The notes: generated by a model from the sequence alone, not told the origin. Positions 42,235 through 52,050 are shown, numbered from the stretch's first letter. The stretch: DNA of 64,000 nt from Glutamicibacter creatinolyticus (GCF_006094275.1 NZ_CP034412.1:2418001-2482000); one strand, 5' to 3'. A program made the numbers and translations.

Positions 42235-43290
42235 CTAGATTCCGGCGTAGGAATGCAGGCCGTTGAAGTAGATGTTGACCACCGTAAAGTTGAAGATCAC
42301 GCAACCGTAGCCGATGATCGACAGCCAAGCCGAACGCGGCCCGGTCCAGCCACCGGTGGCGCGCGCGTGCAGGTAGCCGGCATAGACCACCCAGATCACG
42401 AATGACCATACTTCCTTCGGGTCCCAACCCCAGTAGCGTCCCCAGGCCGCCTCGGCCCAGATGGCGCCGGCCATCACGGTGAAGGTCCACATCACGAACG
42501 CGATGGTGTTGATCCGGTAGGCGAAGTTCTCCAGGGCACCGGCCCCGGGCACCAGACGCATGAACGGCAGCCGGTCGTTCTTGCCCTCGGCCAGGCGGTT
42601 CATCCGGGAGTGCTGCAGCAGCTGCAGCACGTTCATGGCGAAGCTGATGGAGAACAATGCCGAGGCCAGCACCGCGATGGACACGTGGATCACAATCCAG
42701 GGGCTCTGCAGCGCCGGCACCAGGTGGCCAACCGGGGTGGGGAAGCCGATGGTGGCCGCGCACAGCATCAGGGTCACCAGTCCGATGATGAAGGTGCCCA
42801 TGAAGCGCAGGTCCTTCAGCAGCAGTGCCACCACGTACACGGCCGCGACCACGAACGCACCGGTGGTGAGGAACTCGTACATGTTGCCCCAGGGCACCCG
42901 GTTCGCGGCCAGCGCCCGGGAAACCACGGCGAAGCCGTGCATCAGCACGCCCAGCCAGGTCAGCACGACGGCGATGCGGGCCATGCCGCGTTTGGCGGAG
43001 CTGGCGGTGTAGGTCATCTTGTCGTTGACCACGTGCTCGCCCATCAGGTCGGCGCGCGCGTTCTTGGTCCGCCGCGGTTTGCCGCCCGGGACGCCGGCGG
43101 TCACCAGCGACTTCTGGTCGCTTTGCAGGGCGGCGGCGTCCAGTTCGGCGATGGTCTTGTTCGACTGCACCAGATCCAGTGCGTAGAAGATGAACGCGAC
43201 CGCGTACACCATGGCCGACAGCAGCATGAACAGCTGGCTGTACACCCCAAGGGTCTCGTTAATGGGTTCCAAGGCGCTGTTAGTGCCCAC
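42235..43290 (-). CDS. ccsB: Cytochrome c biogenesis protein CcsB (CcsA/ResC family)
   Basis: This heme-handling subunit of the system II cytochrome c synthetase has 351 residues and about eight helices. The tryptophan-rich heme motif WGRYWGWDPKEVWSF is present, with conserved His residues in flanking helices (LMHGFAVV and LVIHVSIAVLA-type HVSIAVLAS). Its start lies inside the end of resB (11-base overlap). Last gene of the operon. Confidence 0.94.
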   Translation of the reverse strand: MGTNSALEPINETLGVYSQLFMLLSAMVYAVAFIFYALDLVQSNKTIAELDAAALQSDQKSLVTAGVPGGKPRRTKNARADLMGEHVVNDKMTYTASSAKRGMARIAVVLTWLGVLMHGFAVVSRALAANRVPWGNMYEFLTTGAFVVAAVYVVALLLKDLRFMGTFIIGLVTLMLCAATIGFPTPVGHLVPALQSPWIVIHVSIAVLASALFSISFAMNVLQLLQHSRMNRLAEGKNDRLPFMRLVPGAGALENFAYRINTIAFVMWTFTVMAGAIWAEAAWGRYWGWDPKEVWSFVIWVVYAGYLHARATGGWTGPRSAWLSIIGYGCVIFNFTVVNIYFNGLHSYAGI

Positions 43291-45025
43291 GGTCTTCTCC
43301 TAGTTCCTGCTCGTCCGAATCCGGCTCATCAGCCACCGGCCATGTTTTCTCAAAGATGCGCCGCAGTTCGCGGGCCTCGTTTTCCAGCCGCGGGTCCTCG
43401 CCGCGAGCCAGCAGCGCGAACTCGATGCCGCGCTGCCCACCCTCATCGGTGAGCTTGACCCACACGCGCCGGCGCGGGGTGAACAGCGAAACCGCCAGCC
43501 CCACCAGGGCCAGCCCGGCGAAGATCGCAATCGGCAGCTTGCCCGGGTCGGCGTTGATGTCCACCGCGATGTACCGCTTCAAGTCCTCGAAGGTGATGCT
43601 ACCGGCATTGTCCGGCAATTCGTAGGTCTGCCCGGCTTCCAGGATGATGCCGCCGGCGTCCTGGGAACGCGAGTTCAGCTCGGTCATCTTCTCGGTGTCC
43701 AGTACGTACACGTTCTGCGGCACCCCGTCATCCACGCCCAAATCCCCGGCGTAGGAGTTCAGGTGCAGCTGCGGGTTGATGGCGTTGGGGTCCCCGGAGA
43801 TGCCAAAGCCGTTCTCGTCCAGCATCGCGGTGGGCAGCAGGAATCCCTGGAAGCCCAGCTGTTCGGGCTTGGCGTCGGGGACCTTGGCCACCATCAGGGA
43901 GGTGTACACCGAGTCCTGCGGCACCGAAACCACCGGGCCGGAGAATGCCACATCCCCGTTGCCGTCACGCACCGTGACCACCGGGGCGTAGCCGTTGCCC
44001 ACCAGGTACACATCCGCGCCGTTGATGCGCAGCGGATGGTTGACCTTCAGCTCTTCCTTTTCCGGCTCCGCGTCCGGGGAGCGCCGGGTGGTCACGTGTG
44101 CGGTGAAGTCCAGCGGCTGGCCGAAGTGGGTTTCGGATTCCCGGTCGAAGAGGATGTCGAACTTGTCCAGGGTCACCGAATACGGTTCCAGGTTCTCGGC
44201 ATCAAAATAGGTGCCCGGGGAGAAGGAGTCGTAGGAAACCAGCGAGTTCACGAACGTCTCGCCCTCCACGATGACCCGCTGCCCCCCGTAGCCGAAGGCC
44301 CCGCCCAGGGCCATGGACAACAGCACGCCGACCAGGGAGATGTGGAAGGTCAGGTTGCCGATTTCACGGGTGTAGCCGCGTTCGGCGGCCACCGAGGCCC
44401 CGGCCCCGCTCCCCCGGGCCTCGGCGCGGTAGCCGCGGCGCTTGAGGATCTTGTGGGCGGTGGCGATGACCTCGTCCTCGCCGGGCAGCTGCCCGGCGCT
44501 GGCGGCAATTTCCAGGCGGGTGTACTGCGGCAGCCGGTTCAAGCGCGCGGGGGTGCGCGGCGGCGGGGTGCGCAGCGCCTTGGCGTGCTTCTTGATGCGC
44601 GGGATGATGCAGCCGACCAGCGAAATGAACAGCAGAATGTAGATCGCGGAGAACCACGCCGAGGAGTACACGTCAAAGAGCTGGAACCGGTCCAGCCACG
44701 GCGCGCTGTCCGGATTGTCCACGAAGTACTGGTTCACCATTTCCGGGTTCACCCGGCGCTGCGGGAAAATCGAGCCCGGCACCGCGGCGACCGCCAATAG
44801 CAGCAGCAGGAACAGCGCGGTGGGCATGGAAGTCAGCTGGGTCCAGATCCAGCGCAGCATGCCCAGCGGGCCCAGGGCCGGGGCATCGCCCCGGTTGTTT
44901 TTCCCGCCCTTGCCCTTGCGGGTCTTGGTGGCACCGCCGGTGCCGCGGCCGGCCGCGGTGCTCCCGGCGGTACCGGGTGCGTCGGCAGGTGCGGACGGGT
45001 GCGGGGTGTGATCGCGTTGTGCCAT
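43280..45025 (-). CDS. resB: Cytochrome c biogenesis protein ResB
   Basis: The partner of CcsB in attaching heme to apocytochrome c outside the membrane. The 581-residue protein has a Lys/Gly-rich N terminus, three N-terminal helices, a large extracytoplasmic region and a last helix (LPIAIFAGLALVGLAVSLF) before a basic tail. SIFPQRRVNPEMVNQYF and FHISLVGVLLSMALGG are family segments. It shares one base with ccdA and overlaps ccsB, so the three are translationally coupled. Confidence 0.93.
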   Translation of the reverse strand: MAQRDHTPHPSAPADAPGTAGSTAAGRGTGGATKTRKGKGGKNNRGDAPALGPLGMLRWIWTQLTSMPTALFLLLLLAVAAVPGSIFPQRRVNPEMVNQYFVDNPDSAPWLDRFQLFDVYSSAWFSAIYILLFISLVGCIIPRIKKHAKALRTPPPRTPARLNRLPQYTRLEIAASAGQLPGEDEVIATAHKILKRRGYRAEARGSGAGASVAAERGYTREIGNLTFHISLVGVLLSMALGGAFGYGGQRVIVEGETFVNSLVSYDSFSPGTYFDAENLEPYSVTLDKFDILFDRESETHFGQPLDFTAHVTTRRSPDAEPEKEELKVNHPLRINGADVYLVGNGYAPVVTVRDGNGDVAFSGPVVSVPQDSVYTSLMVAKVPDAKPEQLGFQGFLLPTAMLDENGFGISGDPNAINPQLHLNSYAGDLGVDDGVPQNVYVLDTEKMTELNSRSQDAGGIILEAGQTYELPDNAGSITFEDLKRYIAVDINADPGKLPIAIFAGLALVGLAVSLFTPRRRVWVKLTDEGGQRGIEFALLARGEDPRLENEARELRRIFEKTWPVADEPDSDEQELGEDRGH

Positions 45026-45792
45026 CAGATCGGCAACCTCACTTCATTGGCAAACCAGTTCTGCAATTCGGCCACCCAGCTGCCCCACAGGCCGGTGGCC
45101 ATGACGATGCCCAGCGCAATCAGCAATCCGCCACCAAAGCGCATGATCGCCAGTTGGTGCCGGCGGAAGAAGTCCAAGGTGCCCATGCCGCGGCGCATCC
45201 CCAGGGCGATCAGCACGAACGGCACGCCCAGCCCGAGGCAGTAGAAGAAGGTCAGCAGCGCGCCGCGGGCCACGTTCGCGTCGGTGCCGGTGCTCATGAT
45301 CAGCACCGCCGAGAGGGTCGGGCCAATGCACGGGGCCCAGCCCAGACCGAAGGTCAGCCCGAGCACCGGGGCTCCCCACAACCCGGCCGGGGGCCGGCGG
45401 TGGATCTTGCGGTCGCGCTGCAGGAAGGAGATCCCGCCCATGAACACCACGCCCATGATGATCACCACCACGCCCAGCAGCTGGGTCACCCAGGCGCCGT
45501 TGAAGCGCATCCACGCGGTCACCTGGCTGAAGAGCACGCCGGCGGAGATGAACACCACCGAGAACCCCAGGATGAACAGCAGCACCCCGGCCAACACCCG
45601 GCCGCGGCGGTGTTCACGCAGATCCGCCCCGGTCAGCCCGGTGACGTATCCCAGATACCCGGGAACCAGCGGCAGCACGCAGGGAGAGAGGAAGGAGACC
45701 AGCCCGGCCAGCAGGGCCACCGGTCCGGCAAGAAACAGCGACCCGTCCAGCGCGATCTGGGAAAACTGGTTGGTCGTCACGGCCAGGTTCAC
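45025..45792 (-). CDS. ccdA: Thiol-disulfide electron carrier CcdA
   Basis: This membrane protein passes reducing power from cytoplasmic thioredoxin to the outside thiol oxidoreductase so that apocytochrome c cysteines stay reduced. The 255-residue, six-helix protein has the two redox Cys sites LSPCVLPLVPGYLGY and GWAPCIGPTLSAV. Its start overlaps tlpA by four bases. Confidence 0.95.
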   Translation of the reverse strand: MNLAVTTNQFSQIALDGSLFLAGPVALLAGLVSFLSPCVLPLVPGYLGYVTGLTGADLREHRRGRVLAGVLLFILGFSVVFISAGVLFSQVTAWMRFNGAWVTQLLGVVVIIMGVVFMGGISFLQRDRKIHRRPPAGLWGAPVLGLTFGLGWAPCIGPTLSAVLIMSTGTDANVARGALLTFFYCLGLGVPFVLIALGMRRGMGTLDFFRRHQLAIMRFGGGLLIALGIVMATGLWGSWVAELQNWFANEVRLPI

Positions 45793-46409
45793 AGTTCCTC
45801 GTTCAGTCCAGACTTGATCAGGGCACGCAGGGTGGTTTCCTCCGCGGCACCGATCACCCGGGCGCGCACCCGGCCCTGGCGGTCGAGCACCAGGGTGGTG
45901 GGCACCGCCTGCAGCGGCACGTACTGGGTCATGGCCAGCTGGATCTTCCCGTCGGTGTCCTGCACGGACTCATAGGGGATCTTGAAGGTGCGTTCGAAGG
46001 CCAGCGCCGCTTCCTTCTCATCACGCACGTTCACGCCCAAGAAATGGACCTTTTCCCCGAATTCCTCGCTGAGCTTGCGCAGGTGTGGGGCCTCGATGCG
46101 GCACGGGGCGCAGGCGGCGTACCAGAAGTTCATGACCACCGGGGCGCCCTGGAACTGGGCCAGCTCCACCTTGGTGCCCTGATAGGTGCTGGCGCTGATC
46201 TGCACCGGGTCGGTGCGCTTTTCGACCGCGTATTCCTCCACCGCGCCGTCCCCGGCGATGTAGTTCTTGTTGTCCCCGCTGCGGGCCTGTTCGGCCAGCG
46301 GGTCATCGGTGGCGCAGGCGGCCAGCGGAATCACCGCGGCGGCCAGGAACGCCGAACGCAACAGGCTCCGCCGCCCGATGCGTGCTGCGGGATTCGACGA
46401 ATCAGTCAT
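45789..46409 (-). CDS. TlpA/ResA-like thiol-disulfide oxidoreductase lipoprotein
   Basis: An extracytoplasmic thioredoxin-fold protein (206 residues) that probably reduces apocytochrome c. The active site is WYAACAPCRIEAP (CxxC as CAPC), with VPLQAVPTTLVLD holding the cis-Pro. The N terminus has a twin-arginine-like GRRSLLRS followed by a lipobox LAAC, so it may be a Tat-exported lipoprotein. The ATG lies five bases past the stop of the histidine phosphatase gene, joining it to the same operon. Confidence 0.9.
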   Translation of the reverse strand: MTDSSNPAARIGRRSLLRSAFLAAAVIPLAACATDDPLAEQARSGDNKNYIAGDGAVEEYAVEKRTDPVQISASTYQGTKVELAQFQGAPVVMNFWYAACAPCRIEAPHLRKLSEEFGEKVHFLGVNVRDEKEAALAFERTFKIPYESVQDTDGKIQLAMTQYVPLQAVPTTLVLDRQGRVRARVIGAAEETTLRALIKSGLNEEL

Positions 46410-46414
46410 GGGTG

Positions 46415-47077
46415 TCAGGCTCCAGGGATGTTTGCGGCACCGGCCAGCAGGTCGGCGCACGGTTCGTGGTACGACAGGTTCACCAACTGGTCGTCCGAGA
46501 ATTCAAAACTGGTGATCGAGGTCAGCGTGCATTCGCGCTGGCGCGGATCATGCCACAGGCGCTGGCCCTGGGAGGCGCGGCGGGTCACCCAGATCGGCAG
46601 CTGGTGGGAGACGATGACCACCTCGGCGCCGTCCCCGGCCTCGGCGACCGCGGCCTTGCGGTGCTCCTGCATGGCCAGGCGCATCCGATCGACCTGTTCG
46701 CTGTAGGGTTCGCCCCAGGAGGGCTTGAGCGGGTTGATGATGTAGGGCCAGTAGCGCGGCTCCCGCAGGCGGTTGGCAATGCGGGACAAACCCTCAAAAC
46801 GGTTCCCGGCCTCGATGACCCGCTCATCGGTGAGGATCGGCAGCTCCAGGGCCGCGGCGGTGGGGGCAGCGGTTTGCTGGGCCCGCAGCAGCGGGGAGGC
46901 GACCAGGCGCACCAGTTTCGCGCCCTCCGCGGCCTGCTCGCCGAAGTACTTTCCGGCGCGTTCGGCCATTTCCATTCCCAGTTCGGATAACCCGTAACCG
47001 GGGATCCGCCCGTAGAGGATGCGATCGGGGTTCTGCACTTCCCCATGGCGCAGCAAATGGACGGTCGATTTAGGCAT
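46415..47077 (-). CDS. Histidine phosphatase (phosphoglycerate mutase-like) family protein
   Basis: A 220-residue phosphatase with the catalytic His in LLRHGEVQNPDRILYGR, the acid/base Glu downstream, and the second His in IVSHQLPIW. The phosphoglycerate-mutase-like superfamily is broad, and the substrate is unknown. It heads the tlpA-ccdA-resB-ccsB operon, as the corresponding gene does in mycobacteria (Rv0525 region, from memory). Confidence 0.88.
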   Translation of the reverse strand: MPKSTVHLLRHGEVQNPDRILYGRIPGYGLSELGMEMAERAGKYFGEQAAEGAKLVRLVASPLLRAQQTAAPTAAALELPILTDERVIEAGNRFEGLSRIANRLREPRYWPYIINPLKPSWGEPYSEQVDRMRLAMQEHRKAAVAEAGDGAEVVIVSHQLPIWVTRRASQGQRLWHDPRQRECTLTSITSFEFSDDQLVNLSYHEPCADLLAGAANIPGA

Positions 47078-47255
47078 GGACTCATTCTCTCAAAGATTTT
47101 CGGGAAAACCGTCGGATTGTGGCCACACTCAAGTTTTCACAGCCTGCGCATGGGATTCGCATATACAAAAACCATCCTTTCGGAGGTGTCCGGCGCAAAC
47201 CCCCATCCACTAGGGTTGTGGTAGATAATCCAGCAGTCGCATGAAGGAAGTTCCC

Positions 47256-48020
47256 ATGAGTTCCACTGACCCGAACCAGCCCGGCGACCAGCCGCAGGGT
47301 TCCACGCCCTACAACCCCTACGGGGGTGCGGCGCCCCAACCCCCGGCGTACGGCTCCAACCCGTACGGGCAGCCGGATCCTTCGCAACAATCCAATCCCT
47401 ATGCCCAGCCCCCGCAGTACGCCTACCCGCCGGCCGGCGGGTACGCTCCGGTGCAGCCCCCGGCAGAGCGTCCCCGCACCCTGCAGCTGGCGTTCTGGCT
47501 GATCCTGGCCGCCGGTGTGGTCTCGGCCCTGAGCAGCTGGCTGCTGGACCGCACCCAGTTCTTCGCCGGCATCATCCGTTCGGAGTGGGACCTGTTCCAG
47601 TCCGAACTGCGCCGCCAGATGGAAGCGGATCCGAGCCTGGGCAATGACCCGCAGCTGCAGCAGATGCTGGAGAACCCCGACCAGATGATGAACGCGATCT
47701 CCGGGGCGATGACCGCCTTCACCATGGTCTCGATTGTCCTGACCCTGATCGCCTACTTCCTGGTTGGCTTCTTCGTTGGCCGCGGCGTGAACGCCATGCG
47801 CATCATCGCCACCATCCTGGCCGCCCTGTCGCTGCTGGGCCTGCTGAGCGTGGTGCCGACCATCGCCATGTACGCCAATGCCGCGGACGTGGGAATGCTG
47901 ACCAGCGCCTACGTGGCCAGCGTGCTGCTGGGCATCGCCGGCGTCGTGTGCTCCTGGCTGCGTCCCTCCAGCCAGTACATTGCCCAGCGCCGCGCCGCCC
48001 GGCAGGCCGGCTACCGCTAG
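47256..48020 (+). CDS. Proline-rich membrane protein of unknown function
   Basis: A 254-residue protein. The first 75 residues are rich in Pro, Tyr, Gln and Asn with repeated NPYG/NPYAQP units, then four hydrophobic helices follow (from about 80, 160, 185 and 215), with an extracytoplasmic loop carrying RSEWDLFQSELRRQMEADP. Similar proline-rich N termini precede many actinobacterial membrane proteins. GAAGGAAG precedes this ATG; an ATG five codons upstream is less likely. No function can be assigned. Confidence 0.72.
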   Translation: MSSTDPNQPGDQPQGSTPYNPYGGAAPQPPAYGSNPYGQPDPSQQSNPYAQPPQYAYPPAGGYAPVQPPAERPRTLQLAFWLILAAGVVSALSSWLLDRTQFFAGIIRSEWDLFQSELRRQMEADPSLGNDPQLQQMLENPDQMMNAISGAMTAFTMVSIVLTLIAYFLVGFFVGRGVNAMRIIATILAALSLLGLLSVVPTIAMYANAADVGMLTSAYVASVLLGIAGVVCSWLRPSSQYIAQRRAARQAGYR

Positions 48021-48043
48021 ACCACACCCGCTCACCCAGCCTT

Positions 48044-48092
48044 CGAACCCCACCGGCACCGGCCTCACGGCCCGGAGCGCCGGTGGGGTTCG
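48044..48092 (+). terminator. Terminator after the proline-rich membrane protein gene
   Basis: A 14-bp perfect outer stem (CGAACCCCACCGGC and its complement) encloses a second small GGCC/GGCC stem. It lies 24 bp past the stop. The tail is short on T. Confidence 0.7.
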
Positions 48093-48175
48093 GTCGTTAA
48101 CGCCTGGCCGGTTCCCGAGAAAAATATCCCCGGTCCACCGGTTCCTTTCCCCGTAAAGGGGCGCACAATAAGGTC

Positions 48176-50122
48176 ATGGTTGCCCAGCACCGGACCAGCA
48201 GGCCGCACCACCGCCCGAACCGTTTTCCCAGGTCGGACCCGTCCACCCAGGCAAAGCGCGCCACCGCCGGGCTGGGGGCCCTGGGGGTGGTCTTTGGGGA
48301 TATCGGCACCAGTCCGCTGTATGCGTTGCACACCGCCTTCAGCATGGAGCACAACGCGGTGCCCGTGGACGCCGAGAACCTCTACGGGGTGATCTCCATG
48401 GTGTTGTGGACACTGACCCTGATCGTCACGGTGAAGTATGTGCTGCTGGTGACCCGGGCGGACAACCATGGGCAGGGCGGGATCCTGGCGCTGCTGGGGC
48501 TGCTGCGCTCCCGGCTGACCTCCGCCCGAGGCATGGTGCTGGTCACCGTGCTGGCGATGGCCGGGGCGGCGCTGTTCTTCGGCGACTCGGTGATCACCCC
48601 GGCAATCTCCGTGCTCAGCGCCGTGGAGGGGCTGGCCACCGTCTCCCCGGGCCTGGCCGGGCTCATCCTCCCGGCGGCCGTGGCCGTGCTGCTGGTTTTG
48701 TTCGCCATCCAGCCCTTCGGCACCGGCAGGGTCGCCCGCGCCCTGGGACCGATCATGCTCGGCTGGTTCCTCCTCCTGGCGGCGCTGGGGCTGCCGCAGA
48801 TCGCCGCGCACCCGCAGATCCTGCTGGGATTGTCCCCACAGTGGGCCGGCCTGCTGCTGCTGAACCACCCGGTGCAGGGGTTCATCCTGTTTGGGGCGAT
48901 CGTGCTGACGGTGACCGGGGCCGAGGCCCTGTACGCGGACATGGGCCTGTTCGGCGCCCGGGCGGTGCGCCGGGCATGGCTGTGGGTGGTGATGCCCGCC
49001 CTGCTGCTGGTGTACCTGGGGCAGGGCGCCCTGGTGCTGGGTACCCCGCAGGCGGTGGAAAACCCGATGTTCTACCTGGCCCCGCCGGCCCTGCGGGTGC
49101 CGCTGGTCATCTATGCCACGCTGGCCACCGTGATCGCCTCCCAGGCGGTGATTGCCGGGGCCTACTCGGTGACCCGCCAGGCGATGCGGCTGGGGTTGCT
49201 GCCCCGGCTGAGCGTGAAGTACACCTCCCGGCGCGACGAGGAACAAATCTACCTTCCCGGCGTGAACTGGGTACTGTTGGCCGCGGTGCTCACCGTGATG
49301 GTGGTCGCCGGGTCCTCGTCCGGGCTGGCCAACGCCTACGGCCTGGCGGTGACCGGGACCCTGCTGCTGGAATCGGTGATCTTCCTGATCTTCGCGGTGC
49401 TGGTGTGGCGCTGGCGCTGGTGGAAGGTCGGAGCCTACCTGCTGGCCATCGGGCTGCTGGAAGTGGTGCTGCTGGCGGCGAACTCGGCCAAGCTGCTGTC
49501 CGGGGGCTGGGTGCCGCTGGCCCTGGCCGGGGGCATGCTGGTGGTGATGACCACCTGGCAGCGCGGGTTCCGCACCGTGGCGGCCTACCGGGCCGAGCTG
49601 GAGGGCTCATTCAGCGGCTTTGTGGAAGCACTGTCCGCCACCAACCTGCGCCGTACGGCCGGGGTGGCGGTCTTCCCGCACCCGAACCTGCACAGCACTC
49701 CCCTGTCGTTGCTGCTGTGCACCCGGATTTTCCGGATGCTGCACGAACAAGTGGTGATCGTGCGGATCGCCTACGCGCACAGCCCGCACGTACCGGTGCA
49801 CTCGCGCTTTGAGGTGGACCAGCATTTGAGCGCCAGCCACGGCATCACCCGGATCACCATCCACACCGGCTACCTGGACCGGCAGAACATTCCGGCGAAC
49901 CTGGCGCTGGTGCACGACCAGGTGCCCGAGTGCGAGATCGATTTCAGGCAGGCGCTGTATTTCCTCTCGGTGCTCACCCTGCACAGCCCGCACCCGGAAA
50001 GCCTGCGCCGGTGGCGGCGCAGGCTGTTTGTGGCATTGGAGAAGAACCAGGCCCCGCGCGCGGAAATGTTCCAGCTGCCGCCCGAACGCACCATCGTGCT
50101 CGGCTCCGAGGTGCGGCTCTGA
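48176..50122 (+). CDS. kup: KUP-family potassium transporter
   Basis: A K+:H+ symporter of 648 residues with about 12 helices. The diagnostic N terminus ALGVVFGDIGTSPLYALHT is present, along with TVKYVLLVTRADNHGQGG and FFGDSVITPAISVLSAVEGL shortened here to GDSVITPAISVLSA. The C-terminal cytoplasmic domain has RTIVLGSEV at its end. A second K+ system (KtrAB) lies 6 kb away. No riboswitch was recognised in the short leader. Confidence 0.94.
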   Translation: MVAQHRTSRPHHRPNRFPRSDPSTQAKRATAGLGALGVVFGDIGTSPLYALHTAFSMEHNAVPVDAENLYGVISMVLWTLTLIVTVKYVLLVTRADNHGQGGILALLGLLRSRLTSARGMVLVTVLAMAGAALFFGDSVITPAISVLSAVEGLATVSPGLAGLILPAAVAVLLVLFAIQPFGTGRVARALGPIMLGWFLLLAALGLPQIAAHPQILLGLSPQWAGLLLLNHPVQGFILFGAIVLTVTGAEALYADMGLFGARAVRRAWLWVVMPALLLVYLGQGALVLGTPQAVENPMFYLAPPALRVPLVIYATLATVIASQAVIAGAYSVTRQAMRLGLLPRLSVKYTSRRDEEQIYLPGVNWVLLAAVLTVMVVAGSSSGLANAYGLAVTGTLLLESVIFLIFAVLVWRWRWWKVGAYLLAIGLLEVVLLAANSAKLLSGGWVPLALAGGMLVVMTTWQRGFRTVAAYRAELEGSFSGFVEALSATNLRRTAGVAVFPHPNLHSTPLSLLLCTRIFRMLHEQVVIVRIAYAHSPHVPVHSRFEVDQHLSASHGITRITIHTGYLDRQNIPANLALVHDQVPECEIDFRQALYFLSVLTLHSPHPESLRRWRRRLFVALEKNQAPRAEMFQLPPERTIVLGSEVRL

Positions 50123-50139
50123 GGTGGAGCCCAAGAATC

Positions 50140-50823
50140 CTAGGCTTCGGTTCCCAGCCCGGACAGTGGCCCCTGCCCGGTTTCCAGGTCGTTGCGCACC
50201 GCGTGGTAGGCCAGGATCTGCAGTTCGGTGGACAGATCCACCCGGCGCACCTCCACCCCCCTGGGGGCACGGATGACGTGCGGGGCGAAGCTGAGGATGC
50301 TTTTCACCCCGGCATCGGCCAGCTGGTCCACCAGCGGCTGGGCAGCCGCGCCGGGCACCGCCAGCACCGCGATGTTGATCTGCTGCTCGGTGACCACCGC
50401 ACCCAGTTCGGCTGCGTCGCGCACCACCAGTTCCCCGACCCGATGCCCCACAAGGTCCGGGTCGCTGTCCAGCATGGCCTTGACGTGGAAGCCGCGGGAA
50501 CGGAATCCGGCGTACCCGCTCAGGGCGCGCCCGAGGTTGCCGGCCCCGACGATCAGGACCCGCCAGTCCTGATCCAGGCCCAGGGTGCGGCTGATATGGT
50601 CGGCCAGTTCGCGCACCACGTAGCCCACCCCGCGGGTGCCGTAGGAGCCCAGCAGCGACAGGTCCTTGCGCAGGATCGCCGGATTCACCCCGGCCGCCTC
50701 GGCCAGGACCCCCGAACTGGTGCGTTCCACGCCCTGGGTGTCCAGGGCGTTCAAGGCCCGCAGGTACTGCGTTAGACGCATCAGCGTGGCCTCGGGCAGG
50801 ATTCGCGGTTCGGATAGGGGCAA
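50140..50823 (-). CDS. rex: Redox-sensing transcriptional repressor Rex
   Basis: Rex senses the NADH/NAD+ ratio and represses respiratory and fermentative genes. The 227-residue protein has an N-terminal winged helix (RTSSGVLAEAAGVNPAILRKD, shortened as AEAAGVNPAILRKDLS), the linker GSYGTRGVGY, and a Rossmann domain with VGAGNLGRAL. The start appears to be TTG; GAGAGCCCTCC-like purines precede it weakly. It is next to a glutaredoxin-like gene, as in many Actinobacteria. Target operators were not found upstream of genes in this window. Confidence 0.93.
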   Translation of the reverse strand: MPLSEPRILPEATLMRLTQYLRALNALDTQGVERTSSGVLAEAAGVNPAILRKDLSLLGSYGTRGVGYVVRELADHISRTLGLDQDWRVLIVGAGNLGRALSGYAGFRSRGFHVKAMLDSDPDLVGHRVGELVVRDAAELGAVVTEQQINIAVLAVPGAAAQPLVDQLADAGVKSILSFAPHVIRAPRGVEVRRVDLSTELQILAYHAVRNDLETGQGPLSGLGTEA

Positions 50824-50867
50824 GGAGGGCTCTTTCGGTTGGGGTCAGCGGCGGAACGGGCTGCGGC

Positions 50868-51116
50868 CTAGTGCTCGCGCAGCAGGCGTTCGAGCCGTTG
50901 CGGGTCGATTCGCCAGAAGTCCCGGACCTGCCCGTCGATCAGCAGCACCGGCACCTCTTCATGGTGTTGCTCACGCAATTCTGGGCGGGTGTCGATGTCC
51001 ACTTCACTGAAGCTCATTCCCAGGCGCGAGGTCACCTCGGCCACGGTCTGGCGGGCGGCAGCGCACAAATGGCATTCCTGGCGCACCAACAGCTGGATTT
51101 CGGGAGTCTGTTTCAC
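50868..51116 (-). CDS. Glutaredoxin-like thiol protein
   Basis: An 82-residue thioredoxin-fold protein with a CHLC active site (RQECHLCAAARQTV), the cis-Pro in EEVPVLLIDG and a C-terminal helix. Such small glutaredoxin-family proteins accompany rex and hemA genes in Actinobacteria. GTG start; GGAAG is very close to it, so the start is not certain. Confidence 0.85.
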   Translation of the reverse strand: MKQTPEIQLLVRQECHLCAAARQTVAEVTSRLGMSFSEVDIDTRPELREQHHEEVPVLLIDGQVRDFWRIDPQRLERLLREH

Positions 51117-51231
51117 CCTTCCATGTTCTCACGCCGCATCCCGGGCACGGGTGTTGGCGCCGCTTTGCGACGCCCCGCCCGGGGCCGGCCCCGCGGGAAG
51201 AAGCGCAGGGCCACCGGCTAAACTTGGGCTA

Positions 51232-52050
51232 ATGGAAGCCAACGAAGTACGGGACACTGCGCAGCATCCTGCCCCCACCGAGGGGCGGATCGCGGCGTTC
51301 TTTGACGTTGACAACACCCTGGTGCGCGGAGCCTCGCTATACGCGGTGGCCCGCAAGATGCACCAGCACAAGTTCTTCCACTTCCGCGAGGTGCTGTTCT
51401 TCGCGCTCAAGCAGCTCAGCTTCCTGGCCCGTGGGGAGCACCTGGGCGACATCACCGCCATCCGTGACCGGGCCCTGGACATGGTGCGCGGGGTGAAGGT
51501 CGAGCAGATGCGCGAGCTCGGGGATGAGATCTATGACGAATTCATTCACCCCAAGCTGTGGGGCGGGACCGTGGCCATTGCCCGCCAGCACCTGAACGTG
51601 GGGCGCGAGGTCTGGCTGGTCACCGCCACCCCCACCGAGGTGGCCGGGGTGATCGCCCGGCGCCTGGAACTGACCGGAGCCCTGGGAACCCGGGTGGAAA
51701 GCGAAAACGGGGAATACACCGGACGGCTGACCGGCCCCATCCTGCACGGCGCGGACAAGGCGCAGGCGGTGCTGGAGCTGGCCCAGCAGCAGAACATCAA
51801 CCTCGCCGGGTCCTGGGGATACTCGGATTCCTACAATGACGTGCCGTTGCTGGAGGTTGTCGGCCACCCGGTGGCCATCAACCCCGATGCCCGGCTGCGC
51901 GCCTACGCCAAGGAGCGCGGCTGGCAAGTTTATGACTTCCGCACCGGGCAGCGTGCGGCCCGGGTGAGCCTGAAGCTGGCCGGGGTCATTGGCGCCCTGT
52001 GGGCGGCCCGGCGCAGCCTGCAGCGGCTGCGGCACGGCGGCGGCCGCTAA
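51232..52050 (+). CDS. HAD-IB family phosphatase (SerB-like)
   Basis: A 272-residue haloacid-dehalogenase-fold hydrolase. Motif I is FFDVDNTLVRGAS, motif II TATPTEVAG, and motif IV GYSDSYNDVPLLE. It belongs to subfamily IB with phosphoserine phosphatase-like and lipid-phosphatase members. The basic C-terminal helix (AGVIGALWAARRSLQRLR) may touch the membrane. Its orthologue in mycobacteria is called SerB1 (from memory), but serine synthesis is not proven. Confidence 0.87.
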   Translation: MEANEVRDTAQHPAPTEGRIAAFFDVDNTLVRGASLYAVARKMHQHKFFHFREVLFFALKQLSFLARGEHLGDITAIRDRALDMVRGVKVEQMRELGDEIYDEFIHPKLWGGTVAIARQHLNVGREVWLVTATPTEVAGVIARRLELTGALGTRVESENGEYTGRLTGPILHGADKAQAVLELAQQQNINLAGSWGYSDSYNDVPLLEVVGHPVAINPDARLRAYAKERGWQVYDFRTGQRAARVSLKLAGVIGALWAARRSLQRLRHGGGR